Source: an uncultured SAR86 cluster bacterium
GTDB taxonomy: Bacteria > Pseudomonadota > Gammaproteobacteria > Magnimaribacterales > AG-339-G14
Assembly (NCBI GenBank): GCA_902525735.1
Contig: CABZIF010000006.1
Span: 1 to 64,000 of the forward strand
Reading direction: 5' to 3'
Length of the DNA: 64,000 nt
In this document: one piece after another, positions 1 to 8,669 of the stretch
Numbering within the stretch: position 1 is the first letter of the stretch
Layout of the letters: every line of letters begins with the position of its first letter
Position numbers and translations under genes: made by a program
The notes under the pieces: generated by a model
Database searches by the model: none
What the model was told of the DNA's origin: nothing
Seen by the model: only the letters and a program-made list of their open reading frames with translations

Positions 1-1005
1 TGTTGGAAAATAGTCCTTTAAAAGAAAGACAAAATTTAATTGTATTAACCAGCCAACCAATATGCCTGCCAATGTAGCCAGTAATCCTATCAAGATAAAA
101 ATTGATAAATAGGTGAACCTAATGTTTTTTGGGGACAAACCTAAGGCCTTAAGGATTGCAACGTAACTGATATGTTTTCTTATAAATTGCAGAGTACATA
201 TTGAAACTGTTAGAGAAGCAATGATGATCGATAAAAATGCTCCTAAAAGGAAGAAGTTCGACGCTCTTGAAAAAGATTGCCCAAGGGGTGTAGATTCGTT
301 TTTAAAAAAAACAATTTCATCTCCTGGTTTTTTTATGTTCTGAAAGTAATTTTCTAAAATATTCAAGTCTTTTTGTTCGGCTTTAAAAAGATATGTATAT
401 CTCACTCTTGATCCAGGTTTTAAGACATTGGTTTCTTCTAGATCGAGTGAATTTATAATTGCTCTGGGAGCGAAAGCAAAAGAACTGGAACCTCTATCTG
501 GCTCGTTCACAATTACATTTGAAACAATAAATTCTTTATCGCCCAGCGAAATATATTTCCCAAGCCGCGCGCCAAGGAGATCGAGAATTCTTTTGTCTAA
601 CCAAATTTCTCCTCTTTTTGGAGGAGCAGAAACTGTGTAATTACTAATTGCATTATTAAGTTCAATTTCTCCCTCAAGAGGATAAGCGGAATCCACACTT
701 TTAATAGTCGCAAGCCTAAATTGGTCCTCATAAGCTAAAACAGAACCAAAGATATGAATTTTTGAAGAAATAAAATCGACTTTTGGAATTTGAGGTTCTT
801 GAATTTCATAACTTGTCTCAAATTTAAAATCTCCCCCAAGAAATTCTTTTGATTCAGCGTCTAATGATTTTTGTAGTCGGTCAGAAAATAAGGCAATTGA
901 AGAAAGTATCCCTATTGCCACTGTCAGGGACAACAACATTATGATCATTTGACCTGATTTAATTTCTCTAAAGAAAATTTTTGTGGCTAGAAAAAAAAGA
1001 GTCAT
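1..1005 (-). CDS. ybbP: ABC transporter permease, YbbP/FtsX-like (C-terminal part beyond window)
   Basis: Translating the minus strand from the ATG at 1005 gives an open frame that runs off the left edge (335 codons visible). It begins MTLFFLATKIFFREIKSGQM, has one membrane segment near residues 20-40, a roughly 200-residue soluble region (MacB-like periplasmic domain), then further hydrophobic segments from about residue 255 with the ALGLSPKNIRFTYL-type loop typical of FtsX-family permeases. The start overlaps the stop of the upstream ATPase gene (ATGA at 1005-1002), so the two are translationally coupled. YbbA-YbbP is a known ATPase/permease pair next to tesA in gammaproteobacteria; its substrate is not settled. 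Partial gene, so full length cannot be checked. Confidence 0.85.
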   Translation of the reverse strand, partial: MTLFFLATKIFFREIKSGQMIIMLLSLTVAIGILSSIALFSDRLQKSLDAESKEFLGGDFKFETSYEIQEPQIPKVDFISSKIHIFGSVLAYEDQFRLATIKSVDSAYPLEGEIELNNAISNYTVSAPPKRGEIWLDKRILDLLGARLGKYISLGDKEFIVSNVIVNEPDRGSSSFAFAPRAIINSLDLEETNVLKPGSRVRYTYLFKAEQKDLNILENYFQNIKKPGDEIVFFKNESTPLGQSFSRASNFFLLGAFLSIIIASLTVSICTLQFIRKHISYVAILKALGLSPKNIRFTYLSIFILIGLLATLAGILVGWLIQLNFVFLLKDYFPT

Positions 1006-1661
1006 TTTACTTTCCCATTAACCAATTCGAGTTCCCGATCACACTTCTGAGCAAGCAATTTATCGTGCGTCACAATTACTAGAGCGCTGGAAGAATCTTT
1101 GTATGACTCAAAGAGCAAATCTGAAACTAATTGACTATTTTTTGAATCCAAATTTCCTGTAGGCTCATCGCAAAAAAGAACTTTTGACTCACAAGCAAAT
1201 GCTCTAGCAATTGCGACTCTTTGTTGCTCTCCTCCAGAAAGCTGTTTAGGGTAATGATCGATTCTATCCAAGAGGTCTACTTTTTCTAAAAAGTTTTTTG
1301 CTACATCTTTGGCTTTATTTTTTGCCTTTAATTCCAAAGGAAGCATCACATTTTCAATTGCTGTTAATCCAGGCAATAGCTCAAAATTTTGAAACACAAA
1401 AGCTACAGATTCTTTTCGCACCATTGCTCTTTGTTCTTCTGACAAAGCGTGCAAAGGATTATTATCAAGGAAAATTTCTCCTGAAGAAGGCAGGTCTAAG
1501 CCAGCTAGTATGCTTAATAATGTTGATTTTCCAGAGCCCGAAGGACCTGTGATTGCAATTGATGAAGACTCGTTTACTTCGAGATTTATGTCGGAAAGAA
1601 TATCTAATTTTTCTTTGTTGAAAAGAATTTGTTTAGATAAATTCCGTGTTTTAATTATCAT
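1002..1661 (-). CDS. ybbA: ABC transporter ATP-binding protein YbbA (LolD-like)
   Basis: A 219-residue ABC ATPase. Walker A (GPSGSGKST) lies near residues 39-47, the Q-loop (FQNFELLPG) near 90, the signature LSGGEQQRVAIARAF near 140, Walker B (VLFCDEPTGNLDS) near 160 and the switch His (VTHD) near 199. The EPTGNLD motif is typical of the LolD/MacB/YbbA branch. It precedes and overlaps the permease gene by four bases and lies divergent from tesA, the same arrangement as in Escherichia coli. Its ATG (1659-1661) abuts the tesA ATG with no base between them, so the promoter of each must lie inside the other's coding region or transcription is leaderless. LolD itself is the alternative, but the tesA neighbour favours YbbA. 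Confidence 0.9.
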   Translation of the reverse strand: MIIKTRNLSKQILFNKEKLDILSDINLEVNESSSIAITGPSGSGKSTLLSILAGLDLPSSGEIFLDNNPLHALSEEQRAMVRKESVAFVFQNFELLPGLTAIENVMLPLELKAKNKAKDVAKNFLEKVDLLDRIDHYPKQLSGGEQQRVAIARAFACESKVLFCDEPTGNLDSKNSQLVSDLLFESYKDSSSALVIVTHDKLLAQKCDRELELVNGKVK

Positions 1662-2309
1662 ATGTCAAAGATTTTTGGGTTTTCAAAAAAAGTAATTTTT
1701 TATTATTTTATTATCTTTTCTTTTCATAATATTAGCATCGCTGAAGAGGAGACGCTTCTAATTCTAGGCGATAGTATCAGTGCGGGTTACGGCATTAATA
1801 AAAAAGATAACTGGGTTTATTTAATGCAGCAAAAGTTCTATGAAGAAGGAAAATCCATAAAATTAATCAATTCCAGTGTGTCGGGGGACACAACTGGAGG
1901 TGGTTTAGGAAGACTGGCAAAGAACTTAAAAAACTTTAATCCTGATTTTGTTCTAATTGAGTTAGGAGGTAACGACGCATTGCGAGGTTATTCTATTAAC
2001 CTTATTAAAAGTAATTTAGAAAAAATGATTGCTTTGGCAAAAGAAAATAAATCAAAAGTTTTATTGATGCAAATTAGAATCCCTCCGAATTACGGTCAAA
2101 AATATACTCTTGCCTTTGAAAAAATTTATATGGACTTAGCTCGGACTGAAGAAGTTTATTTGCTTCCTTTTATGTTAGAGGAAATTGGAATAAATTCTGA
2201 ACTGATGCAGCCTGATGGAATTCACCCCAATATAAGAGCTCAACCTCTAATAGCGAAAGAAATGAAAAAGAATATTGATAAATTTCTACTTTTTAATCAG
2301 TCGAATTAA
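1662..2309 (+). CDS. tesA: Arylesterase / lysophospholipase / acyl-CoA thioesterase I TesA
   Basis: A 215-residue SGNH-hydrolase. Residues 1-27 form a signal peptide ending in SIA, so the mature enzyme is periplasmic. The nucleophile block is GDSIS at residues 36-40 (Ser38); GGND of block III and DGIHPN (catalytic Asp/His) near the C-terminus complete the set. The family hydrolyses acyl thioesters, lysophospholipids and aryl esters. It is divergent from ybbA, and its 3' end overlaps tesB by 24 bases in opposite orientation. No Shine-Dalgarno is visible upstream of the ATG, which sits directly against the ybbA start. Confidence 0.9.
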   Translation: MSKIFGFSKKVIFYYFIIFSFHNISIAEEETLLILGDSISAGYGINKKDNWVYLMQQKFYEEGKSIKLINSSVSGDTTGGGLGRLAKNLKNFNPDFVLIELGGNDALRGYSINLIKSNLEKMIALAKENKSKVLLMQIRIPPNYGQKYTLAFEKIYMDLARTEEVYLLPFMLEEIGINSELMQPDGIHPNIRAQPLIAKEMKKNIDKFLLFNQSN

Positions 2310-3161
2310 GCCTTCTTGAACAGCTGAGGCAACTAAAACTCCATCTCTTGTATAAATACTGCCTCGATTAAATCCATTTGCATTACTAGCAGTTGGACTA
2401 TCTAATGCATATAGTAGCCATTCGTCTGCTCGAAATTTTCTATGAAACCACATTGCATGATCTAAGCTTGCAGCATGTATAGGTCTATTGTTGCTACCCC
2501 AACCTACAGCATGAGGTTTTTGACTAGTCCCCATCAACCCCATATCAGACGCATAGGCAAGAACAGCTTGATGAACTAATACATCATCGGATAACTTTCC
2601 AACGGCTTTAATCCACATGTGTTTAGTCGGAGGTCCCTTTTCCCCTGAAAACGGATTCCAAGGTTCTACATTTCTTATTTCAATTGGCTTTTCTCTTAAG
2701 AAAGCATCCAACATTTCCTTTGGAACCCTCTCTTTGGCTTCTTCTCTTACTTCTGCATCGCTTTTTAAATCTTCAGGTCCAGGTACGTCTGGCATATCAA
2801 ATTGGTGCTCTAAACCATCTTCTTGAACCTTAAAAGAAACTGACATATTGAATATAATTTCTCCATTCTGGATTGCATTGACCGTTCTAGTAGTAAAACT
2901 TTTACCATCTCTTATCCTTTCAACATTATATAAAATAGGCATATCTACTCTTCCAGGTCTTAAAAAATAAGCATGTAGAGAATGAGCGATTCTAGAACTT
3001 TCAACTGTTTGGCTTGCCGCACTTAGAGCTTGTCCAATAACTTGTCCACCAAATACACGGCCCCAAGATGTTTTTTCACTTTGGCCACGAAATAAATTTT
3101 CTTCAAATTTTTCAAGTGCCAGTGTTTTTACAAGTCCATCTAAAAGTTTTTGGTTTGTCAT
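2286..3161 (-). CDS. tesB: Acyl-CoA thioesterase II TesB
   Basis: A 291-residue double-hotdog thioesterase, close to the E. coli TesB length (286). The N-terminal hotdog has FRGQSEKTSWGRVFGGQVIG and HSLHAYFLRPGR; the C-terminal one has LAYASDMGLMGTS and SLDHAMWFHR, both characteristic of TesB, including the Asp of YASD used in catalysis. It hydrolyses medium and long acyl-CoA esters in the cytoplasm. It lies two bases downstream of cysE on the same strand with an AAAGGA-like ribosome site overlapping the cysE end, so the two are probably co-transcribed. The 3' end overlaps tesA. Confidence 0.93.
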   Translation of the reverse strand: MTNQKLLDGLVKTLALEKFEENLFRGQSEKTSWGRVFGGQVIGQALSAASQTVESSRIAHSLHAYFLRPGRVDMPILYNVERIRDGKSFTTRTVNAIQNGEIIFNMSVSFKVQEDGLEHQFDMPDVPGPEDLKSDAEVREEAKERVPKEMLDAFLREKPIEIRNVEPWNPFSGEKGPPTKHMWIKAVGKLSDDVLVHQAVLAYASDMGLMGTSQKPHAVGWGSNNRPIHAASLDHAMWFHRKFRADEWLLYALDSPTASNANGFNRGSIYTRDGVLVASAVQEGLIRLIKK

Positions 3162-3163
3162 AT

Positions 3164-3952
3164 TTAATCCTTTATTGAATGATCGACTGTTTTCGCCGGA
3201 GAATCAGTTGAAGGCTTTCCTACCGTAATTGCTGGAACTCCAGCAACAGTTGTATTCATCTTTACATCTTCAAGAACAACACTTCCTGCCGCAACTTTTG
3301 CTCCTTCTCCAATTTCTACATTTCCTATAATTTTTGCTCCTGCACTTATTAATACTCCTTTTCTTACTTTAGGATGACGGTCACCAGTTACTTTACCCGT
3401 CCCCCCAAGGGTAACATCTTGAAATATAGAAACATCATCTTCCACTACACTTGTCTCGCCAATAACTATTCCAGTAGCATGATCCAACATAACCCCATTT
3501 CCGATTGAGGCAGAGGGGTGAATATCTACACCGTAATTTTTAGAAGACTGACTTTGCAAATAAAAAGCTATAAAAGTTTTTTTTAAGGCCATAAACATAC
3601 TTGCAGCTCGATGTGACTGCAGAGCCAAAAAACCTTTTGAAAATAATAATGTCATCAAAAAACCCGTAGCTGCTGGGTCTCTTTTTTTTACCGCTGTTAA
3701 ATCTTCAACTACACCTGACAAGATCTTATCGTCAGCAAAGATATTATCTAACTCTTTAAATAAATAATTTTGACTAAAACCCTCTTGATTATCGTCGCAT
3801 GCTAAGTCCTTAGATAGCTTGAATGAAAGAGCAGAGCCTAATGTCTCATAAGGGTCTATATAGGCATTCAAAAAGACAGATGCATCAGAGTCAGTTTTTC
3901 CAATAGTTGAAGCTTCGTCCTTAATTGCAGACCAAATTTCTAAAGATTTCAT
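3164..3952 (-). CDS. cysE: Serine O-acetyltransferase CysE
   Basis: A 262-residue serine acetyltransferase, first step of cysteine synthesis (serine + acetyl-CoA to O-acetylserine). The N-terminal helical domain carries DPAATGFLMTLLFSKGFLALQSHR, followed by a left-handed beta-helix of hexapeptide repeats with HPSASIGNGVMLDHATGIVIGET, the catalytic DH pair and the GGTGK loop, then RHPKVRKGVLI. The C-terminal tail is 20-30 residues beyond the helix, where the cysteine synthase-binding peptide would be, but it ends KD rather than the usual Ile. It leads the cysE-tesB unit and is divergent from cobS, 99 bases away. Confidence 0.93.
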   Translation of the reverse strand: MKSLEIWSAIKDEASTIGKTDSDASVFLNAYIDPYETLGSALSFKLSKDLACDDNQEGFSQNYLFKELDNIFADDKILSGVVEDLTAVKKRDPAATGFLMTLLFSKGFLALQSHRAASMFMALKKTFIAFYLQSQSSKNYGVDIHPSASIGNGVMLDHATGIVIGETSVVEDDVSIFQDVTLGGTGKVTGDRHPKVRKGVLISAGAKIIGNVEIGEGAKVAAGSVVLEDVKMNTTVAGVPAITVGKPSTDSPAKTVDHSIKD

Positions 3953-4012
3953 TTTTTTTTGATTTAGATTAAAAATTCTAAGTTAAGTTTACTTTAAGAT
4001 GCAGATAAATTC

Positions 4013-4040
4013 TTGCTGTCTATTTCAAAAAAGGGATAAT
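4013..4040 (+). promoter_or_regulatory. Candidate sigma70 promoter for the cobS/cobT pair
   Basis: TTGCTG at 4013-4018 and GATAAT at 4035-4040 are separated by 16 bases. A start site about seven bases after the -10 box would fall near 4047, only about five bases before the ATG at 4052, and no Shine-Dalgarno sequence intervenes. This is a prediction from sequence only. Confidence 0.5.
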
Positions 4041-4051
4041 AAACTCTTTTC

Positions 4052-5038
4052 ATGGCAACTACATATAATAATTTTTCTGACACTACACCTGACATTAAAG
4101 TTAATGTTGGAAATACTTTTGGTTTTGACGCTGATTTTGAGGTTCCTGCTTTTGCAGATTGTAATGAATACGTTCCAGCTATTGACGAAGCTTATTGTTT
4201 TGACCGATCAACAACACTCTCTATCTTAGCTGGCTTTTCCAATAATAGACGAGTAATGGTTCAAGGCTTGCATGGTTCTGGGAAATCTACTCATATTGAA
4301 CAAGTCGCTGCAAGACTTAATTGGCCCTGTATAAGAATTAATTTAGACAGTCATATAAGTCGCCTTGACCTATTGGGCAAAGATGCAATCGTTATTGAAA
4401 AGGATAAACAGGTTACAAAGTTTCAGGAAGGTATTCTGCCTTGGGCCATTCAAAATCCTACTGCATTGGTTTTTGATGAGTACGATGCAGGAAGGCCTGA
4501 TGTAATGTTTGTTATTCAAAGAGTGCTGGAAGTTGACGGTAAATTGACTTTGCTTGATCAAAATAGAGTTCTTACTCCCAATCCATTTTTTAGATTGTTT
4601 GCTACAGCTAATACTGTGGGATTAGGAGATAGCACAGGTCTTTATCATGGGACTCAGCAAATTAACCAGGGTCAAATGGACAGATGGCAAATTGTATCTT
4701 GTCTTAACTACTTATCCGTAGATTTAGAAACAAAAGTAGTGCTGTCAAAAGTTCCAGAACTTAATAATAAAAAAGGAACTGAAGTTGTGAAAAATATGAT
4801 TGAGTTAGCTAATTTAACTAGAGAAGGTTTTAAAAATGGAGATATTTCAAATTTAATGTCACCAAGAACAGTAATTAGTTGGGCTGAAAATTATCAAATC
4901 TTTTCTGATCTTGCTTCTTCTTTTGAATTAAGCTTCTTGAATAAATGCGATGAAACTGAAAAACCAATTATTTCAGAATATTTGCAAAGATGTTTTGACA
5001 TTGAAATTGACGATTCAGTTTCGAACTTAGTAGATTAG
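4052..5038 (+). CDS. cobS: CobS-like AAA+ ATPase (cobaltochelatase subunit family / MoxR-type)
   Basis: A 328-residue AAA+ protein, nearly the length of classical CobS (about 330). Walker A is GLHGSGKS at residues 72-79, Walker B LVFDEYD at 139-145, sensor 1 FATAN at 183-187, and DRW at 210-212 holds the likely arginine finger. The stretch [20 protein letters not shown] is typical of CobS. In B12-making bacteria CobS and CobT form the ATP-driven chaperone of the CobN cobalt chelatase. Here no cobN or other corrin gene is in the window, so the substrate is uncertain; related AAA+/VWA pairs such as NorQ/NorD and CbbQ/CbbO remodel metalloenzymes. Three bases separate it from the VWA gene. Confidence 0.85.
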   Translation: MATTYNNFSDTTPDIKVNVGNTFGFDADFEVPAFADCNEYVPAIDEAYCFDRSTTLSILAGFSNNRRVMVQGLHGSGKSTHIEQVAARLNWPCIRINLDSHISRLDLLGKDAIVIEKDKQVTKFQEGILPWAIQNPTALVFDEYDAGRPDVMFVIQRVLEVDGKLTLLDQNRVLTPNPFFRLFATANTVGLGDSTGLYHGTQQINQGQMDRWQIVSCLNYLSVDLETKVVLSKVPELNNKKGTEVVKNMIELANLTREGFKNGDISNLMSPRTVISWAENYQIFSDLASSFELSFLNKCDETEKPIISEYLQRCFDIEIDDSVSNLVD

Positions 5039-5040
5039 GA

Positions 5041-6798
5041 TTGAACGATAAATCTAGAGAACAAGTTGTTAAAGATGCCCTTTCTTCTTCGACAAGGGCA
5101 ATTTCTCAAAAAAAAGATCTGGAAATTACTTTTGGGATGGATTCTCTTTCAGGAAACTCTATTCCCAAAATTTCTTCTTCTAAAAAAGATTTAATAGCTT
5201 CTAGAGGAAAAGCAGACAAAATTGCTTTAAAAGAAAAGTATTCATTCGAAAAGCCAAATAAAATAACTGGCATTCAAGAGTTAGACCAAATTCTCTTTGA
5301 GCAAAATGATATCAGATTAGATATCCTAGGTTCTTTACAATTTGCAGGTGTAAAAAAGAATTTGCATAAAAATTTTCTAGATTCTTTGGAAAGTTTTGCT
5401 CCAGAAACTACTTATGAAAACACTAGCAAAGCTCTTCAAATATGGCTAAAAAAGAATCTTTTGGATATTAGTTTGTCAAAAAAAGAAAAAGCTCTCATAG
5501 AGCCTTTTAAAAAAGATTTAAGCGCGCTAGAAAGAAAATACATACCTAAGATTAAAGAAACCCTTGACGAAAAAGAAGTTTATTTAAAACAAATACAGCT
5601 TATTTTAGAAGAATTAGAGATTTCTTTTGATGAAGAAGAAATGGAAGAGGAAGAATCTAATTCCGATCAAGAAGATCAAGATGAGTCTAATAATGAAGAT
5701 GAACAGGATGAAGATCAATCGGAGGAAGAGTCATCCGCAGAACAGCAAGAAACAGAAGCAGAATCTTCAGAAGAATTTGATCTAGAAGACAGCGATACAG
5801 AAGAAACAGAAGAGGAATGGTTAGAGAATAGAACTAAACTTGAAGAACTTCTCGGCCAAGAAAGAGAAACCGAATACAAGGTCTTTTCTAGAGATTACGA
5901 TGAAGTAATTGACGCTGAAGATTTGTGCTCATCAGAGGAACTAAGACGTTTAAGAACCAGGTTAGATCAATTAATAGACCCCAGTAAATCAGTCATAGCT
6001 AAACTTGCAAATAGGCTTCAAAGATTATTATTGGCCCAACAAAATAGATCTTGGGAATATGATAAGGATGAAGGAATCTTAGATACTTCCAAATTGCATA
6101 AAATTATTACAGACCCTCTTACTTCTCTTAGTTTTAAACAAGAAAAAGACACTAAATTTAAAGATACAGTTGTGACAATTTTAGTAGATAGTTCTGGATC
6201 AATGAGAGGTAGATCTATGACGACTGCAGCTATATCAGCCGACATAATCGGTGCTACTTTAGACAGATGCAATATTAAAACTGAAATTTTGGGTTTTACT
6301 ACCAAACATTGGAAAGGTGGAGATAGTCGAAAACTCTGGGTGGAATGTGGAAAGCCCAGTAACCCGGGTAGGTTAAATGACCTAAGACATATAATCTTTA
6401 AACCTGCTGATTTAGCATGGCGTAGAGCTAAAAAAAATCTAGGTTTAATGCTAAGAGAAGGTCTTCTGAAAGAAAATGTAGATGGTGAAGCTTTGTTATG
6501 GGCTTGCGGCAGGTTATTTAAGCGACCAGAGCAAAGACAAATTTTAATGGTTATTTCAGATGGAGCACCGGTCGATGATAGTACTCTTTCGACAAACTCG
6601 ACTAGTTATCTAGATAATCACCTAAAGCAAGTGATAAAAGAAATCGAAAATAAAACAGATATCGATTTAGTTGCAATTGGAATAGGTCATGATGTTACTA
6701 GGTATTACTCCAAAGCAGTAACAATTCATCGAGCGGAAGAGTTAGGAGGAGTAATGTTGGAACAATTGACTGAATTATTCATAGACAAAAAAGCATAA
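5041..6798 (+). CDS. cobT: CobT-like VWA-domain protein
   Basis: A 585-residue protein with CobT architecture: an N-terminal helical region (to about residue 195), a very acidic Glu/Asp/Ser-rich linker (about 198-265), and a C-terminal VWA domain with the MIDAS motif DSSGS at 383-387 and a later MVISDGAP segment. It is the usual partner of the CobS-type ring ATPase and would bring substrate to it through the metal-ion site. Translation must start at TTG 5041, two bases after the cobS stop, implying coupling; no ATG gives the conserved N-terminus. With no cobN beside it, a role in a cobalt chelatase is not shown here. Confidence 0.85.
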   Translation: MNDKSREQVVKDALSSSTRAISQKKDLEITFGMDSLSGNSIPKISSSKKDLIASRGKADKIALKEKYSFEKPNKITGIQELDQILFEQNDIRLDILGSLQFAGVKKNLHKNFLDSLESFAPETTYENTSKALQIWLKKNLLDISLSKKEKALIEPFKKDLSALERKYIPKIKETLDEKEVYLKQIQLILEELEISFDEEEMEEEESNSDQEDQDESNNEDEQDEDQSEEESSAEQQETEAESSEEFDLEDSDTEETEEEWLENRTKLEELLGQERETEYKVFSRDYDEVIDAEDLCSSEELRRLRTRLDQLIDPSKSVIAKLANRLQRLLLAQQNRSWEYDKDEGILDTSKLHKIITDPLTSLSFKQEKDTKFKDTVVTILVDSSGSMRGRSMTTAAISADIIGATLDRCNIKTEILGFTTKHWKGGDSRKLWVECGKPSNPGRLNDLRHIIFKPADLAWRRAKKNLGLMLREGLLKENVDGEALLWACGRLFKRPEQRQILMVISDGAPVDDSTLSTNSTSYLDNHLKQVIKEIENKTDIDLVAIGIGHDVTRYYSKAVTIHRAEELGGVMLEQLTELFIDKKA

Positions 6799-6825
6799 TT
6801 CACCTGTAAGATGTACCTTTTTTTG

Positions 6826-6853
6826 TTGACTTTAAGGACTAAAAGACTAGAAT
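6826..6853 (+). promoter_or_regulatory. Strong sigma70-type promoter giving a leaderless mRNA
   Basis: TTGACT at 6826-6831 and TAGAAT at 6848-6853, spaced by 16 bases, are the best promoter match I see in the window. The predicted start of transcription, about seven bases after the -10 box, coincides with the ATG at 6861. No Shine-Dalgarno sequence lies between, so the message of the diiron protein is probably leaderless. Confidence 0.65.
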
Positions 6854-6860
6854 TTTTCCT

Positions 6861-8033
6861 ATGAAAATTACTAAGACGGATGGTCCTCCTAAGGACGTTC
6901 TTTATTTTGATGAAGAATATAAAGATGATGAATTAGATTTAAGCCCTCAAGATGTTGAGGACGTGGCCGAGATTTTTAAAACTCCGCTTACTGGATCTTA
7001 CAACTGGGATTACACAGTAGCCGATAACCGCATTAAAAAACTTTATGAGCTTGGCAAAGAGTTAAATTGGAACGGATCGATTGATTTAGATTGGGAATAT
7101 AATCATCCAAAAGATGAGCCCCTTCTTGGAATCGACGATGCCCCGTACCCTCACGAAGGACTTGATGCTTGGAAAAATTTAACAGACGAAGAGAAAATTG
7201 AATTTGACAGACATGAAACCGCTGAAGTTCTGAGTCAATTTTTACACGGCGAACAAGGTGCTCTCTTAGTTGCATCTCAAATAGTTAGTTGCGCTCCAAC
7301 TTTTAATGCAAAAATGTATGCAGCGTCTCAAACTTTTGATGAGGCAAGACACGTTGAAGTTTTCAATAGATATCTTCAAGAAAAAGTTGGCTTTCATTAT
7401 CCGATTAATCCAAACCTTAAAGCCCTGCTTGATAAAATTCTTACTGATGAAAGATGGGACTTAAAATTTATTGGTATGCAAATAATAATTGAAGGTTTAG
7501 CTCTTGCCGCCTTTACCAATATGAAGTTATCAGCTCGTGATCCTCTTTTAAAAACTCTTCTTCATTACGTTATCAGAGACGAAGCTAGACATGTTACTTT
7601 TGGAATAAATTATCTTGAAGATTTTGTTAAAACTTTATCTCCAGAAGAAATTGAAGAAAGAGCGCAGTTTGCTTATGAAGCTTGTGTTATTTCTAGAGAT
7701 AGATTGATCAACACCAAAGCCATGCAGAAATATTTAAAAATGAGCGAGGAGGAAGTAAGAGACTTCCAACTAGGCAATGGTGCCATGGACCAATTTAGAA
7801 GTTTTCTATTTTCAAGAGTTATGCCTAATCTTAAAAAAATAGGTCTTTTAACTGATTCAGTTAGACCGAAATATGAAGCGTTAGGAATTTTAGAATATGA
7901 ACACGCACCAAGTGACTTTGAGATTGATTGGGCTGAAATAACTAAACCTCTAGAGTCTTCAGACCAAGTAAAAGCTGAGTCTGACGAAATGCTAGCTCAA
8001 ATTATAAAAGCTCAAGAAGCAGCAAATAATTAA
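6861..8033 (+). CDS. Ferritin-like diiron oxygenase-type protein
   Basis: A 390-residue protein with a four-helix ferritin-like core between about residues 115 and 255. The ligand set of a carboxylate-bridged diiron site is complete: Glu131, Glu161-x-x-His164 (DEARH), Glu211 and Glu241-x-x-His244 (DEARH). The doubled DEARH resembles ribonucleotide reductase R2-like and AurF (p-aminobenzoate N-oxygenase)-like proteins more than iron-storage ferritins. Substrate unknown. The first 115 residues are acidic and the C-terminal 80 residues lie outside the core. It follows the cobS/cobT pair by 62 bases with its own promoter, and leads a three-gene run with the 2-oxoglutarate oxygenase and pantothenate kinase. 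Confidence 0.75.
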   Translation: MKITKTDGPPKDVLYFDEEYKDDELDLSPQDVEDVAEIFKTPLTGSYNWDYTVADNRIKKLYELGKELNWNGSIDLDWEYNHPKDEPLLGIDDAPYPHEGLDAWKNLTDEEKIEFDRHETAEVLSQFLHGEQGALLVASQIVSCAPTFNAKMYAASQTFDEARHVEVFNRYLQEKVGFHYPINPNLKALLDKILTDERWDLKFIGMQIIIEGLALAAFTNMKLSARDPLLKTLLHYVIRDEARHVTFGINYLEDFVKTLSPEEIEERAQFAYEACVISRDRLINTKAMQKYLKMSEEEVRDFQLGNGAMDQFRSFLFSRVMPNLKKIGLLTDSVRPKYEALGILEYEHAPSDFEIDWAEITKPLESSDQVKAESDEMLAQIIKAQEAANN

Positions 8034-8044
8034 TATCATCTTCG

Positions 8045-8659
8045 ATGGGTGCCTTAATTGATTTAAATTCAATTAAATCAGCGCCCGTTGATGACACCTT
8101 TTTTCCTTTTTTTTCTGTTTCAAATTGCATCGAAGATCATGGCAAATCTTTAGCTAAAGAGTTTCCTGATCTTGAAAAAGGTGGAAGTTATCCAAGCAAC
8201 TTGCCCGGTCTTTCTGACAAAATTAAAAAACTTATTTCAGAAATTGAAAGCGACGCAATGAAAGAGGTCCTTTCTGAAAAATTCCAAGTGGATTTATCTA
8301 ATACCAAAGTCATTACAACTTTAAGAGGCTACTCAAGAATGAAAGATGGAAAAATTCATACTGATTCAAAATCTAAAGTTTTAACTTTTCTTTTGTACTT
8401 AAATGAGGAATGGAATAACGAGAAAGGATTATTAAGAATGTTAAAAAATGAATTTGATTTAGAAGATTTTATTAGAGAAATTCCAGCCTCTTTCGGAAGT
8501 TTAGTTGTATTTAAAGTAACTGAAAATTGTTGGCACGGTTTTCATCCAGTAGAAGGCAAAAGACTGTCCATGCAAATGAATTATGTAAAAAAAGAATCGG
8601 CTTCGAGTCACAAAATAAGACATGGTTTAAGTTCCTTTTTAAAAAAGCTGTTCAGTTAA
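8045..8659 (+). CDS. 2-oxoglutarate/Fe(II)-dependent oxygenase-like protein
   Basis: A 204-residue protein with the facial-triad pattern of the 2OG-Fe(II) superfamily: His105-x-Asp107 (KIHTDSKSK) and distal His164 (NCWHGFHPV), followed nine residues later by Arg173 (GKRLSMQMNYV), the usual 2-oxoglutarate anchor. The beta-strand pattern TFLLYLNEEW and GSLVVFKV fits the double-stranded beta-helix of prolyl-4-hydroxylase-like members. The substrate cannot be read from sequence. It begins 11 bases after the diiron gene and ends 10 bases before the pantothenate kinase gene, so all three are probably one transcript. Confidence 0.75.
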   Translation: MGALIDLNSIKSAPVDDTFFPFFSVSNCIEDHGKSLAKEFPDLEKGGSYPSNLPGLSDKIKKLISEIESDAMKEVLSEKFQVDLSNTKVITTLRGYSRMKDGKIHTDSKSKVLTFLLYLNEEWNNEKGLLRMLKNEFDLEDFIREIPASFGSLVVFKVTENCWHGFHPVEGKRLSMQMNYVKKESASSHKIRHGLSSFLKKLFS

Positions 8660-8669
8660 AAACTGCCTC

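Noticed and set aside
3999..4229. A 76-codon open frame overlapping the start of cobS
   Set aside because: It is a different frame of the cobS coding region with a hydrophobic, non-family-like translation; cobS motifs are intact in the other frame.
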